The position numbers were made by a program, and so were the translations under genes. The notes under the pieces were generated by a model that did no database searches, was not told where the DNA came from, and saw only the letters and a list, made by a program, of their open reading frames with translations. A stretch of DNA of 64,000 nt from Tillus elongatus. Lineage: Eukaryota > Arthropoda > Insecta > Coleoptera > Cleridae. The DNA lies in NCBI GenBank assembly GCA_964006375.1, contig OZ023270.1, positions 77,682,891 to 77,746,890 of the forward strand, given 5' to 3'. Within the stretch, counting starts at the first letter, position 1, and every line of letters begins with the position of its first letter. Of this stretch, positions 15,610 through 27,176 are shown in pieces.

Positions 15610-17945
15610 TATGTAGACTTGGTTAAATAAGAGGAAAGGTACGTACTCAAAAACCCAACAAAATGGCGGTTAGACACCACTGAAATTTTTTTTTGTTTTT
15701 GAGATATTTGGAAATATTTGGATTTTTCGATTTTACATATAATTTTTTGCCGGCCTTTGGTGGACCTACACCAATACCGTTGACATTACTCCACATCAAC
15801 GTTTCATTTTATTTAACGTAGCACTGCTAATTTTTGAATCCGCTGTTTCGTCTTTGCGGGATCATCATCAACTTTTTTTTAAATACGGCCCTCATTTTCT
15901 GATATCATATTCTGAAATCCCTCTTTATTCCAAATTCAGCCACTTTGTGGCTTAGTACCATCTTAGTCTTTCTTTCGACCTTAAGCAAAAAATTCCTATT
16001 ACGGACCTGTACATAGCGTTTAAACTTAAGTACTAAACAAGGAGCTATATCAATTACTACGTTACGTCATTTAGGCGTTTAATATTAATGCAATGAAGAA
16101 ATTAAGGCAATAACTTAATGGAATAAGCACATAACAAATAAAATTACATTGCCAGAAGACCTAAACGTTAAAAAAACAACAAACAAATACGAACAAAGCA
16201 ATTAAATTTGGAACATATATTCAAAGAAACTTCCACTATTTTCCAAGCAAAAATAGCACCTTCTAACTGTCAATTCTAAAACCCTAGTCAACATTTGTGG
16301 AGTAATAGTACCAAATGCTTCCAGAACTAACCTGCTCAGATCTTGTTCTGTAGAAAACTTTTGCTGATATACATGATTCTTAACGTATCCCCATACGAAA
16401 AAATCAAGCGGGGTTATATCTGGTGAACGCGCTGGCCAGGATGTTTCCGAATACGTGCTGATCACCTTACCTGGAAATCTCCTTGAAAGATATTCCTGAA
16501 CGACTCTGGAGTTATGTGCAGGTGCCCCAGCCTGCTGTACCCAACAGTTGCGAACTCTCTTCAGAGGTTTCTTATCGAGAGCATCCTCTAAATAGTTTTG
16601 TGGCAAGTGCAGGTAGCGCTGTGAGGTTAATTTATGGTGGTAAAAAAACGGTCCTACTATCATTGTACCGAAGATACCAGTCCACATATTGAAAACAGAA
16701 CGGTGTTGATGCCTCGAAGTTTTATTTGAGCGTTGATGGGTTTCAGACCAATAATGAAAGTTTATTCTTTTGAAACTACCATTAATCGTAATCATGCTTT
16801 CATCAGACCATATTATTTGACATGGAGAATTAAAATTGTCCTGGCATTTTCTTGGATATCACTCGCAGAATGAGCGATGTCGTTCTAAATCACCTGTATG
16901 AGTCGTTGACAAACTTTGTACTTATACGGGTGTAATTTTTGTTTTCGTAAAATAAAATGAAATGTTGATATAACAATGTTTCGTTTAATCCACCGAACTG
17001 ATGTACCGGGATCCTCAGTAACTGCTAACAAAACATTATGTACTGCTTCCTCACTGCTGGACTTTTGCCGATAAACTACAGGTTTTTGAAAAGCATCATA
17101 TGCTTTAAGTTTTGTCACTAATTTGCTATAAGTCTTTTTATTTGTTTGTTTTTTTTCCGGATATTTCTGCAAATACATAGGCTCCGCAACAGAAAAATTT
17201 CGGTTGGATGAAATGAGACATGCCACCATGTCAAACTTTTCTTCGTTAGAAAACATATTAACTAGAAACACTTACTAATTATTACACACTAAATTATACA
17301 AGACATTAATGTGTAAAAAGTTAATGTTACTGTCAATCTAACTACGGTGATTGTCAAATTTATTTATTTTCCAAACCATACTTTTGTCTTTTAAATTTAA
17401 GTTTATATATTATGTGTTTATTCCATTAAATTTTTGCCTCAATTCATCCATTGGATTATTATTATATGACTAAATGACATAAAGTGTTAATTGATATAGC
17501 TGGTTGTTTACTACTTAAGTTTAAAAGCTATGTACAAGTCCGTAATAGGAATTTTCTTGATTAACCTCGAGAAAAAAAAACTAATCTAGCACTAAACCAC
17601 AAAGTGTGACATATCGCTGAATTTGGAATAAAAAGTGCTTTCAGAATATGATATCAGAAAATGAGGGCCGTATTTAAAAAAAGTTGATGATGGTCCCGCA
17701 AAGACGAAACGTCTGATTCAAAAATTAGCAATGCTACGTTAAAGAAAATGAAAAGTTGCTGTGCAGAAGTGTCATCGGTATTGGTGTAGGTTCACCATTA
17801 AGGTCAGAGAAAAATAAGATGTAAAATTAAAAATCCAAATTTTTCAAAATATTTCAAAAAACAAAGAAATTTTCGGAGATGTCTAACCGACAGTTTGTGG
17901 GGCTTTTGAGAGCGCAACTTTTCTCCTGTTTAACCAAGCCTGTAT
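15610..17945 (-). mobile_element. Mariner-related DNA transposon with ~550-bp terminal inverted repeats
   Basis: 15610-16160 and 17390-17945 are inverted copies at roughly 80 percent by eye, for example CGGCCCTCATTTTCTGATAT (15892) against its reverse complement at 17650, and TTTAAACTTAAGTA near 16018 against 17512. The arms directly enclose a transposase pseudogene. Long TIRs of a few hundred bases are known in some Tc1 relatives. Each arm also contains a TTGATGATG...CGAAAC stretch that resembles a hammerhead core. Confidence 0.65.
16202..17271 (-). pseudogene. Tc1/mariner-superfamily transposase, decayed
   Basis: A cut-and-paste transposase. The N-terminal frame (16885-17271) holds the helix-turn-helix region with FSNEEKFDMV and VRWIKRNIV. 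The C-terminal frame (16202-16795) holds GTMIVGPFF, APAHNSRVVQEYL and SPDITPLDFFVWGYVKNHV. The first catalytic Asp is in IIWSDES, just upstream of the second frame behind a TGA codon. The second catalytic Asp is changed: QQAGAPAHN replaces the family QQDGAPAHN. The third sits in SPDITPLD. With frameshift, stop and lost Asp, it is inactive. Confidence 0.8.
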
Positions 17946-18180
17946 CACTAGCTATAGTAATAATTAAAGTTGTATGAATTCGGGACCTCCACCTAGGTAT
18001 AGTTTATTGATCGACCACTTTACGAGAGATGCCGACAAAGAGCATGAGAGCATGATAATTCGGATAGGGGGATTTTCCGGTAAATATTCAAATTTTTCAT
18101 ACCAGCCTCGTTCAAATGTTAACATACCAAATGAATTAAAAGAATTTGGAATTAAAAGGCACTTTCTACCAGACAATATA
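17946..18180. other. Short intergenic piece with a 72-residue frame, not recognised
   Basis: A frame at 17974-18192 on the plus strand has no known domain and ends in the PLE terminal repeat. I do not call it a gene. Confidence 0.25.
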
Positions 18181-18555
18181 TTAAATTGTTAACCCTACGC
18201 GTTTCGGATCTTTTGAGACATCTCAGGGGTTAAAGACTATTCCTGTTTTTTGGTTGCAGAAAATGTGCTGCATGGAACGTTGTCATAGTTTTAGTTTTCA
18301 TCTATTGTCTTCAAATTATATTGCCAGACTCCATTTTTCTGCTTTAATAAATTAAAAAATAAGCGTCGTCTATATTCATCCTCTAGCTGCTTTAAGTCTG
18401 GAGATGCTTCTGTTCTCTTACTCAATGTCATTTTCGTCTGGAAATCTGAAGACAATAGGTGAAAACTAAAACTTTGACAACGTTGTCTACAGAACATTTT
18501 CTGTAGTCAAAAAACAAAATAGTCTTTAACCTCTGAAGATGGATCAAAGGAGCCG
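18181..18555. mobile_element. Inverted pair of PLE ends (right one cut by copia)
   Basis: TTAAAGACTATTCCTG through GTCTTCAAAT (about 18229-18310) returns inverted at 18440-18532 (CTGAAGACAATAGGTGAAAA onward). Each arm leads outward to a hammerhead motif: minus strand at 18189-18233 (CTGAGAT, one base short of the core, with GAAACGCGTA intact and stem I TTAACCC/GGGTTAA), and plus strand at 18527-18555, continued beyond the copia element at 22991. Confidence 0.6.
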
Positions 18556-18774
18556 TGTTAATAAGTTTGTATATTCAAGTTGGCAACCCTGCTAGGGAAT
18601 TTCTGTTTGGTTAGGTTGACAACTATCTTTTAGTAATAATAATAGTAAGATGGTGTAAGTAGTAGAGTGAGGAGTCATGTTTATTTTAATTACTTCTTTC
18701 TGTATATTTCTGTTTGCTATTTTATGTTAATACACATTATCACTCTCTCAACAAATAGTTATTTATTAATAACA
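18556..18774 (+). repeat. Copia 5' LTR
   Basis: Begins TGTTAATAAG and ends AATAACA, so TGTTA/TAACA form its inverted termini; 219 bp. Confidence 0.9.
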
Positions 18775-18792
18775 TTGGTTATGGGCCCAGAA
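18775..18792 (+). other. Copia primer-binding site
   Basis: TTGGTTATGGGCCCAG directly follows the LTR. It matches the anticodon-arm region of initiator tRNA-Met, the half-tRNA primer known for copia. Confidence 0.8.
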
Positions 18793-18880
18793 AGAGAGTG
18801 ATAAACTGTGCTGAAAGGTGAAATTGAAGAAAGAAGTGGAAGGTAAAAAGTTGGTCACGTGAGTCGTTTAAAAAGTTTTT

Positions 18881-19627
18881 GTGAACGTTGATCAAGTCAA
18901 GATAGACTCATTGAAGAATCTTGAAAATAGACATGGAATTATTCCATTCTGTGGGTCCAATTTCGCAATTGGAAGTTCAGACTAGAATCTGTATTAAAGG
19001 CACTAGAGGTCGACGAAGGAGAAATACAAAAGAACGAGGCATGGATAAAGAAAAATAATAAAGCTGTTATGGTGATAATACAAAGTATTGCTGATTCACA
19101 TTTAGAATATGCAAAGGGCGTTAATGATGCGGCACAGATGATGAAAAAATTAGAAGGGATTTTTGCAAAGAAAGGTACATGCTCGAAATTTTATTTACTT
19201 GAAGAACTTGTACATTTAAAATACGACTGCATGACAGATATACAAGGACATTTTGCAAAAGGTGATAAAATATTTAGAGAACTTAAAAATTTGGGAAGTA
19301 ACTTTGATGAGTTGGATACGGCATGTTTCCTTTTGTTATCGATGCCAATTGAATATGAAAGTGTAGTAACTGCAATAAGAACAGTGTCAGAAGATAAATT
19401 TAAAATGGAATTTGTGAAAAATAGATTGTTAGAATTTAGTGTAAGCAACAAGTCAACACACGGTAAAAGTAAAATGTGGCACCATCATCATTTGTTGCGA
19501 AGAAAGTAAAATGCTTCAAGTGTGGAAAAAGTGGACATGTAAAAAGTATGTGTGGGGTAAAATGTTTCTTGTGTAACAAATTTGGACATAAAGCTAAAGA
19601 CTGTAGAAGTAAATTATGTAAATAATA
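18881..19627 (+). pseudogene. Copia Gag with two CCHC zinc knuckles, frameshifted
   Basis: Gag forms the virus-like particle. The capsid region reads in three frames: it starts near 18881 (GTG where ATG is expected), shifts near 18976, and continues through the long frame at 19069-19476 (KGTCSKFYLLEELVHLKY, FDELDTACFLLLSMP). Past a one-base shift near 19476 are two knuckles, CFKCGKSGHVKSMC and CFLCNKFGHKAKDC, each C-x2-C-x4-H-x4-C. The breaks at 19476 and near 19620 lie in A-rich runs. Confidence 0.8.
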
Positions 19628-20560
19628 AATCCAGTTTGAATGTTGATAGTGAGGTGGCTTTTTGTGCGAGCTTAGAAGAAACTTCCTCAAGTAAAATTGA
19701 ATGGTATGCTGATTCAGGAGCTACACATCATTATACAAATAGGGAAGAATTGCTAAAAAGTAAGAAGGTTTTTGAAAAACCAAAAGAGATTCAGTTAGCT
19801 GAGAGAGGAAAGTCAATGGAAGCAAGTTGTGAAGGGGACATAGAAGTGATAAGTTTTGTAGAAAACAGACTGGTAACGATTACTTTAAAAAATGTTTTAT
19901 GTGTTCTGGGGTTGAGGGTTAATTTGTTATCGATATCTACTATTGAAAAAGCAGGTTTTAAAGTTGTATGTACACAGGGAAAAATCTTTATTAAGAAAGG
20001 TAAAGTTGTATATGCAGAGGGTGTGAGATCAGGAAATCTATATAAACTAACTTTCATATCAAAAAACACTGAAAGGGTAAATTTAGCAGTTAAACCTGAT
20101 AAAGATCTTTGGCACAAAAGATATGGTCATTTAAATTACTCTTCATTGTTGAGATTGAATAAGTTAAATTTAGTAAATAGTTTAGGCTTTGTAGATATAG
20201 CTAATGATAATAATATTTGTGAGATTTGTGTTAGATCTAAGCAAAATTGTTTACCATATTCTTCTAAAACTGTTCGGTCAAGTAGAGTGCTAGAATTGGT
20301 ACACACGGGTGTGTGTGGTCCAGTCACCCCTACTTCAATTAATGGTAATCGCTATTTTGCAACTTTTGTAGACGATTACTCTAGATTTGTAATGGTATAT
20401 GTAATGAAACAAAAGAATGAAGTTTTTGAGTGTTTCAAAGATTATGAAGCGAAAGTGACATCGTTGTTCTGTTCGAAAAGGGTCTCCAAATTGAGATGTG
20501 ATAATGGTGGTGAATACCATTCTACATCTTTATCAGTTTTTGTTCAAAGAAGGGTATTCA
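19628..20560 (+). pseudogene. Copia protease and N-terminal integrase
   Basis: The protease active site is WYADSGATHH (about 19705). The pre-integrase zinc domain follows (LWHKRYGHLNY and CEICVRSKQNC, an HHCC pattern). The integrase core begins LVHTGVCGP; copia family members have Asp in the third place of HTD, so the first catalytic residue is Gly here. The second Asp is in LRCDNGGEY. A one-base shift near 20545 throws the frame off before the third catalytic residue. Confidence 0.85.
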
Positions 20561-21490
20561 GATTTCATTTACTCCACCATACAATCCACAAATGAACGGT
20601 GTTGCTGAGCGCATGAATCAAGGAGTAATGGATAAAGCGAGATCAATTATTATGCAAGCTAATATGGATAAATGTTTCTGGGAAGATGCAGTACTCGTGG
20701 CAGCTTATATAACAAATAGAACACAATCATGTCTAGTGAAAGATAAAACACCTTATGAATTATGGCTAGGTAAGAAGCCTAATGTTTCTAATATGCGTGT
20801 TTTTGGATGTATAGCTTATTCCAGAGTGCCAGATTCATTAAGAACAAAATTAGATGATAAAGGAATAAAATGTAGATTTGTTGGGTATACAGAAAATGGT
20901 TATCGTTTATGGCATGAAGAACAGAATAAAATAATTCATTCTAGAAATGTGGTATTTGATGAAATGAATTTTATGCATATAAAAGAAAAGAAGAGAAATG
21001 TTGAAGAAGATTATTCAGAGGAGGTGGAAAATGTATTGAATAAAGAAGTTAATAGAGAAATTGAAATAGATGAAGAAAAAGAAGAAGAATTGGATGTGAT
21101 TCAGAATGAAGAAAAATTGAAACCACAACGTAACAGAAAAATGCCAACAAGGTTTGAAGATTATGATATGGATATAAGTTGTTTGGCATTATTAAGTGAA
21201 TTGTCAGATGCACCAAAATCATACACAGAAGCTAAACAAAGTCCAAATTGGAATAACTGGGAAAAGGCTATTGAAGAAGAATTAAATGCTTTAGTGAATA
21301 ATAATACATGGAAATTAATCAACGAACCAGAAGATAATGATGTAATAAGTAATCGTTGGGTGTTTAGAGTAAAAGAAAAGGATAATGGAAGTCTTGGGTA
21401 CAAAGCTCGACTTGTGGCAAGCGGTTTTGAACAGGAACTTGGTAGTTTTTCTCAATTGCATGCGCCAGTGGCAAAATTATCAACAATAAA
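20560..21490 (+). pseudogene. Copia C-terminal integrase and RT start
   Basis: MNGVAERMNQ at 20592 carries the catalytic Glu, followed by TPYELWLGKKPNVSNMRVFG and the RFVGYTENGYRLW block, an acidic linker, then the start of RT with NRWVFRVKEKDNG and YKARLVASGF. The frame ends at 21524 after a one-base insertion in the AAAA run near 21487. Confidence 0.85.
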
Positions 21491-22744
21491 ATACTATTAT
21501 CTGTGTGCAACAACCATAATTTAATTGTGGAACAGTTAGATGTAAAGAATGCTTTCTTAAATAGCACATTGGAAGAAAAAGTTTACATGAAAATACCCGA
21601 AGGATTTAGAGTTTCAGAAAAAGAGAAAGGTAAAATTTGCTTATTGAAAAAGGCAATATATGGACTCAAACAAGCGCCTAAAGCATGGAATACACTGTTT
21701 GATGACTTTATGTATGGATTAAAGTTTAAACGATCAAAGTCTGATTATTGTTTGTATACTTTTCTTGAGCAGAACATACGAGCCTACTTACTGTTGTATG
21801 TTGATGATATTTTAATGGCTTGTAGTGATCGTGATTTTCTATTGTATTTGAAAGCAAAATTATGTCAAGGTTTTAAAATGAAAACTCTAAATAACGTAAA
21901 TAATTTTCTAGGGATTCGAATAAATAGAGATTTTGAAAATAACGTAATAACTATTGATCAAATAACTGCAATTGAAAGTTTAGTTAAGAAGTTTAATGTA
22001 GATAATTGTAAAATTGTTAAAACACCAATTGAAGTAAATTTGAATTTAACAAAGAACAATGATGAGACAAATAAAACAAGTTTACCGTATAAAGAACTGT
22101 TAGGTAGTTTGATGTATATAATGATGGGTTCAAGACCAGATATTTGTTATAGTGTTAGTTATTTTGGAAAGTTTCAGGACTGTGCTACAGATGAACATTT
22201 TAAACATTTGCTAAGAGTCCTGAAATACCTAAAATCAACATTAAATTATAAATTGTATTTCTGTAAGTCTGATAGTGATTTAGTAGGTTATTCTGATGTA
22301 GATTGGGCAAATGATATTAATGATCGAAAATCCGTCAGTGGATATTGCTTCAAACTTTTTAATAACTTAATTTCATGGAGTTCCAAGAAACAGTCAATTG
22401 TGACATTGTCAAGTACTGAATCAGAATTTGTAGCAGTATCTGCAGCACCTTGTGAACTTTTGCACATAAAACATGTGTTAAGTGATTTAGAGATTCATTT
22501 TACACTGCCTTTCACATTGTATGAAGATAATCAAAGTACAATTCGATTATTACAAAATTTTGAAAATAATAAACGATGCAAACATATTGATGTGAAAATA
22601 CATTTTATAATAGACCTAGTTAATAAGGGAATTATAAAATTGGATTATATTTGTACTAACGAACAGTTAGCTGATGTTTTTACCAAATCTTTAAGTTGTG
22701 TAAAGTTTAATAAATTTGTTAAAGAACTTAATTTAAGAGTGTAA
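21490..22744 (+). CDS. Copia reverse transcriptase and RNase H, intact frame
   Basis: The frame shows LDVKNAFLN (motif A), AIYGLKQAPKAWN, the catalytic LLYVDDILMA, and LGIRINRD. RNase H follows with VGYSDVDWAND, SSTESEFVA, YEDNQS and KHIDVKIHFI, so its acidic residues are all present. It ends with QLADVFTKSL and a TAA at 22742. The listed start at 21503 is only the first ATG after the frameshift; the true reading continues from the upstream frame. Confidence 0.9.
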
Positions 22745-22763
22745 AACAAAAATTCTTTGCAGG

Positions 22764-22775
22764 TTTGAAGGGGGA
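22764..22775 (+). other. Copia polypurine tract
   Basis: TTTGAAGGGGGA immediately precedes the 3' LTR start TGTTA. Confidence 0.8.
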
Positions 22776-22992
22776 TGTTAATAAGTTTGTATATTCAAGT
22801 TGGCAACCCTGCTAAGGAATTTCTGTTTGGTTAGGTTGACAACTATCTTTTAGTAATAATAATAGTAAGATGGTGTAAGTAGTAGAGTGAAGAGTCATGT
22901 TTATTTTAATTACTTCTTTCTGTATATTTCTGTTTGCTATTTTATGTTAATACACATTATCACTCTCTCAACAAATAGTTATTTATTAATAA
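22776..22992 (+). repeat. Copia 3' LTR
   Basis: It matches the 5' LTR except for two G-to-A differences (in GCTAAGGAAT and GAGTGAAGAG). The terminal CA is missing: the sequence goes from TTAATAA straight into ACGCGTAAGG of the PLE, and no target duplication of AGCCG is visible. Confidence 0.85.
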
Positions 22993-23110
22993 ACGCGTAA
23001 GGTTAAGAATTAACTATATTGTCTGGTATAAAGAGCCTTTTAGTTCCAAATTTTTTTTAATCATGTCAAACCCAAACGTGTTGACGTTTAGAAATAATAT
23101 ACAAAATGAG
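22993..23110 (+). mobile_element. PLE terminal repeat, right part separated by copia
   Basis: ACGCGTAAGGTTAAG, TTGTCTGGTATAAAGAGCC and AATCATGTCAAACCC match the distal part of the PLE end at 15443-15530. It completes the hammerhead begun at 18527. Confidence 0.65.
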
Positions 23111-24009
23111 ATAACTTTCTTCATCTCTACTTTTAACTAATCTTAGCAATATCAGTCGAGTTTCTAATCTGAGATTTTTTTCTGCACTCAATTATAAAGT
23201 AAAATTTTATAATTTTGCTAGAGTCAAAGTGACAACTAATATTTGACTGACGTGTCACCTAATGCTTTAAATATTTATTTTAAATCTTCGTGTCATACCA
23301 AAGTATATTAACATTTAATTTTACTATATTTGATGCTCCAATACGGCTCTCAGCCCTTTTTGTTCTGTAGCCGTTTATTTGCTCTGACCAACACACCACC
23401 ACAGTCAGGCGGCGGCAATGCTGGACGTTAGTTACTTGCGACAGCTACTACAAACACAAATTAATATTACATGTAACCATATATCACCCTTTCCTTTTGT
23501 AGGAAGTGTTTTTCCGGACACACAGTGTCCGAGAGGACAACCAGCGATATGAAAAGCAAATATTAGCAACGCACATCACAGAGGGAGCTTTTGTATGGCA
23601 TGTAGATATATACTTTACCTTTCGCAACTCTTCCTCCAATAGGCCGGCCCGCCGTCACACTAGAGGGTGATCACGACTGACCACTTCCAACGGCCATACT
23701 GAATAAATAAACACCTATAAACTTTCCTTATTGTGTAGCTTCTCCTGGCTGCTTGTAGGACTGACCCTTCCTCCACCCTTTCTTCGCCCTTTAGCTTAGC
23801 GTATGTACGCGGTTTAGTTAGTGATACGCTGTTACCGCCTCAACATGCCCTGGAAACATAACTTCCGGTTCACTGACCGCAGAAAAAAGGTCGTGTGTAT
23901 CAAAGGCACTTCCTATTGAACATGGCACGACATGATTGTCTTAGCCGAAAGGTGGGTGATAAAGCAATATTCGCAAAGTGTATGTTAGTTTTAGCGAATT
24001 TTTGTAGGA
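23111..24009. other. Intergenic, nothing recognised
   Basis: No domain-bearing frame or RNA gene. The stretch 23340-23900 is less AT-rich than its surroundings but has no coding frame I can support. Confidence 0.4.
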
Positions 24010-24283
24010 AAAATTCGATTATGAGGACTTTTTTTATATGTATCACACTGATAACTCAAAAAGTAATAAGTCGGTTTTGATTAAATTTGGTAGGTACCTT
24101 GCTTTCGTAAATGCCTTGGACAAGTTCGTTAGCCAAGAATATCGGACCAGTTTTGCCAAAAAAAAAAATTGGTTTTTCTTTCCGAAAATTTTTCATTCTC
24201 GAAAATAAGGAAGCTATGGCAAACAAATTTGATGCACAAGTTTCTTTTATATAAACAAACTTAAAATAAAGCGACTTCAAACT
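24010..24283 (+). repeat. Helentron-like repeat, partial
   Basis: CACTGATAACTCAAAAAGTA, TCGGTTTTGATTAAATTTGG and GCCTTGGACAAGTTCGTTAG mark the 3' half. It stops before the hairpin end. Confidence 0.55.
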
Positions 24284-24697
24284 ATGCACTAAAAAGAAAA
24301 AATAACTGGATTACAGGCTTCATTCGGAAGACAAACTCAATTTAAACGCAGTAGTATTATATGCGCTACCTACCTATCTGTTTGAAATCGGTGACAAGCC
24401 AAGTAGGTAGTAGGTAGATAGGCTAGGACCACTTCCGCCACCACGCAAGTTTCTCCGCGCACGCGATGGAATTCGTGAGCGTGGGTTGGTCTTTGGTTGA
24501 TCATTAACAGCATATTTAGGTATTTCATTACTATTATAATCCGTTATGAATTAACCTGTTTATTCGCAAAGTATTGCTGTGTTTCGGACCTGGCACCGAC
24601 TTCAAGCAGATCAGTAGGAAGCGTATATAATACTTTATTTAAAATAATTTTAATAAATCACATCTGTAATCCAGTTATTTTTCGCTTTTTAGTGCAT
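24284..24697. repeat. ~410-bp element with 33-bp terminal inverted repeats
   Basis: ATGCACTAAAAAGAAAAAAT (24284 on, to 24316) returns inverted at 24664-24697 (CTGTAATCCAGTTATTTTTC onward) with about two differences. No transposase frame is inside, so it is MITE-like or another inverted PLE-end structure. Confidence 0.5.
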
Positions 24698-25104
24698 ATT
24701 TTAAAGTCAGTTTAATTTTTTTAAAGTTCGTTCATTCTTCCATTTGTAGTGTAGTTGCCATAGTATAAACTATAAACCTAGTGCACCTGGTGACTCTAAA
24801 AAACAATATTGGAATTGGATCTGGATTCTGCAGCTCTTATCTTTTGAACGTTATAAACGTTATAAGTGTGTTTTATAAGTATCTTTGTTTTGTATTATTT
24901 AAGGAAAAATTTTCCTTAATTGTTATGCTTATTGTGTGTGCTATTGTCGTTCTTATTGTTAATTTTTTGACGTACATGAACATCCCTGTGTCATTCAGGT
25001 GACATTGGCCTGTTTCATTGTTAATATATACATTATACATTATACATTATACATTAGTATAAATATACGTACGTAGTGAGTACCGTACTAAAAAATTGAT
25101 ATAA
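24698..25104. other. Intergenic with a 7-bp tandem repeat
   Basis: Four copies of ACATTAT lie at about 25029-25056. Two AT-rich frames here have no domain. Confidence 0.4.
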
Positions 25105-25859
25105 TACAGTGTGTCCCAAACTGGAACGGAATGTATTGTTATCTCCGTTATTATTAGGGATAGGGAGACGGTTGAATTTGCAATGTTTTGTAGAATTTCA
25201 TGCTCGTTCCACATATTACTTGCATTTTGCATTGTCTCTTTTCGTTTTCGAGTTATTTTGAAAAAACCAAACTTTGTCGATTTTTTTCCTTCAATATCTA
25301 AGCAGGCGTTGATCTGACATGTCTAAGACTTGCATATTATCAGGACACTTTTTACAGAGTAATCTTTTTGTGCTATTCTCAACTTTGGATTGTCATTTGT
25401 TTTGGACGTTTGTTTTTATTATGGCAGCCATATTTGATTTTTTGCTCATGTGATAGCCTGTGAAAAGAGATTTTCAATGATGTACAACATGCTTGAGAAA
25501 TCTTGTAATTGCACTGACAATTTTGAGAAAAACCGTTTTGAGGATAGTAGGCTATGAAATCCAATACCAGAAAACAAATGATAAAAACAAAGTGTTCAAA
25601 AAACAGTAGGCCATGAAGTCTAACAATAGACTTCTACTTTTAACATAATTTTCCGAAAATATTCACGATAAAAAAATATTGTGATATAATTTACAATACT
25701 TAATTAGGTAATAATGCTAGGTAATATTATGTGAAACAGTTTAATAACGAAACCCGGCAATAACAAACAGAAACTTAAACTCCACAAAACAACACAATTA
25801 GAAACGGAACTCAAAAAATAATAAAATAGAAACTTAAAAATACACTAAATAGAAAATTG

Positions 25860-26950
25860 TTCAATATGGCCACCGTTTTGTTCAATGCACTTTATATACC
25901 TTTTTGAAACATGCCTGCAAACTTTGGTGAGGGTGTTTTGGTTAATATGATTTATAGCTTCCGTGATTCTGTTTCGTAATTAATTGATATTTTGTGGTGG
26001 ATCGAATTTATATACATCATTCTTCAGAGTACCCTAAAAATAAAAATCCATGGGTGTTATATCAGGATTCCGAGCACACCAATGAACCGGCCCATTGTTA
26101 CAAATGACACGGTTATTAAAATTTTGGTACAACAATTCTTTGACAATCCTAGCATTGTGAGCTGGACAACCGTCTTGTTGGTACCAAATCTCGTCTAAAT
26201 TATCATGAACTCTTCTAATAGTTGGTAAGATATCATTTCTCAATAGATTAAGATACCTTTCCCCAGTTAAATTATTTTCAAAAAAGAATGGACCAACAAT
26301 GAAGTTACCTTTTTTTTTTTTACCTCTCTAATCTACAAATAAAAATAACAGTTTTTTTACCCAATAAGCCGCACCAAACATTAATACCTAATCTGTCTTG
26401 CAATCATCTTTCTTGTTTTAGATGGGGATTTTCATTTGCCCAATAATGCCTATTATGGCGATTATACACACCACAATTAGTAAATCTGGATTCATCAGTC
26501 CATATTATTTTCAAATCAAAAATTTCATCCTGCTGACATTGTCCTTGATACTATCTGCAGAATTGAAGTCGCTTAGGGCAATCGTCAACATTTAAGCATT
26601 GTACGATTGTAGGTTTGTATGGATGGCAATGACTTTGTTTTAATACACGGTATACCGTACTTTTTGGAACGTCAATTTGTTCATCATAAAACCGAACAGA
26701 TTGCGGAGGTTCTCGTTTGAAACCCGTATGACGTCATTATTTCTTTCTACATTTCTAGGCATTGGTAATTTCTTTGCGTGAATGCTACCGTCGTTCAATA
26801 GATTGGTCACTATCCTACGAAATATTTTGGTATTTCGTTGTCGTCTTTCTGGGTAGTTGTTTTGATATGAATTTGTAGCTGCCTCAGTATTTCGGTTAGA
26901 ACGAATATAACATTACAACATGTCAAAATATTTTTCATTACTGAGCATAT
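25860..26950 (-). pseudogene. Mariner-like transposase, heavily decayed
   Basis: The one readable frame (26034-26243) has EIWYQQDGCPAHNARIV with the second catalytic Asp, and ARNPDITPMDFYF with the third. Upstream on the minus strand, in broken frames, are a TDES-like box region and GPFFFENNLTGERYLNLL. Stops and shifts are frequent throughout, so this is an old copy. Confidence 0.7.
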
Positions 26951-27176
26951 TGTTGAATAATATTTAAAATAAACAGGAAACAAACTATTTAGTACAAAAT
27001 ATTAAGCAACGTGTTAAACATATCTCAAATTTTTCAGATAATTAAAAGTGACAGCATTCTTAATTGTCGCGATAGTGTTATATCCATAGCAACCTTTTTT
27101 CTGTTGTTTTTAAGTTGACTTACGTTTAAAATTCATTGATTGTTGTTGCCCTTACTTGGTGAAACTTGTCCATACT

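Larger units (their letters stand above)
18556..22992 (+). mobile_element. Ty1/copia LTR retrotransposon
   Basis: Complete in layout: 5' LTR, tRNA-iMet primer site, gag, protease, integrase, RT, RNase H, polypurine tract and 3' LTR, in the copia order with integrase before RT. LTRs differ at only two positions over about 217 bases, indicating recent insertion. The coding region has about five frameshifts, mostly in short A or T runs, and one missing integrase Asp. It sits in a PLE hammerhead, between G (18555) and AAA (22991). Confidence 0.92.

Noticed and set aside
24575..24625. Minus-strand CTGATCT...GTCCGAAACAC, a possible hammerhead inside the 410-bp inverted element
   Set aside because: The first core box lacks GA, and spacing to the second box is too long without a clear stem II.
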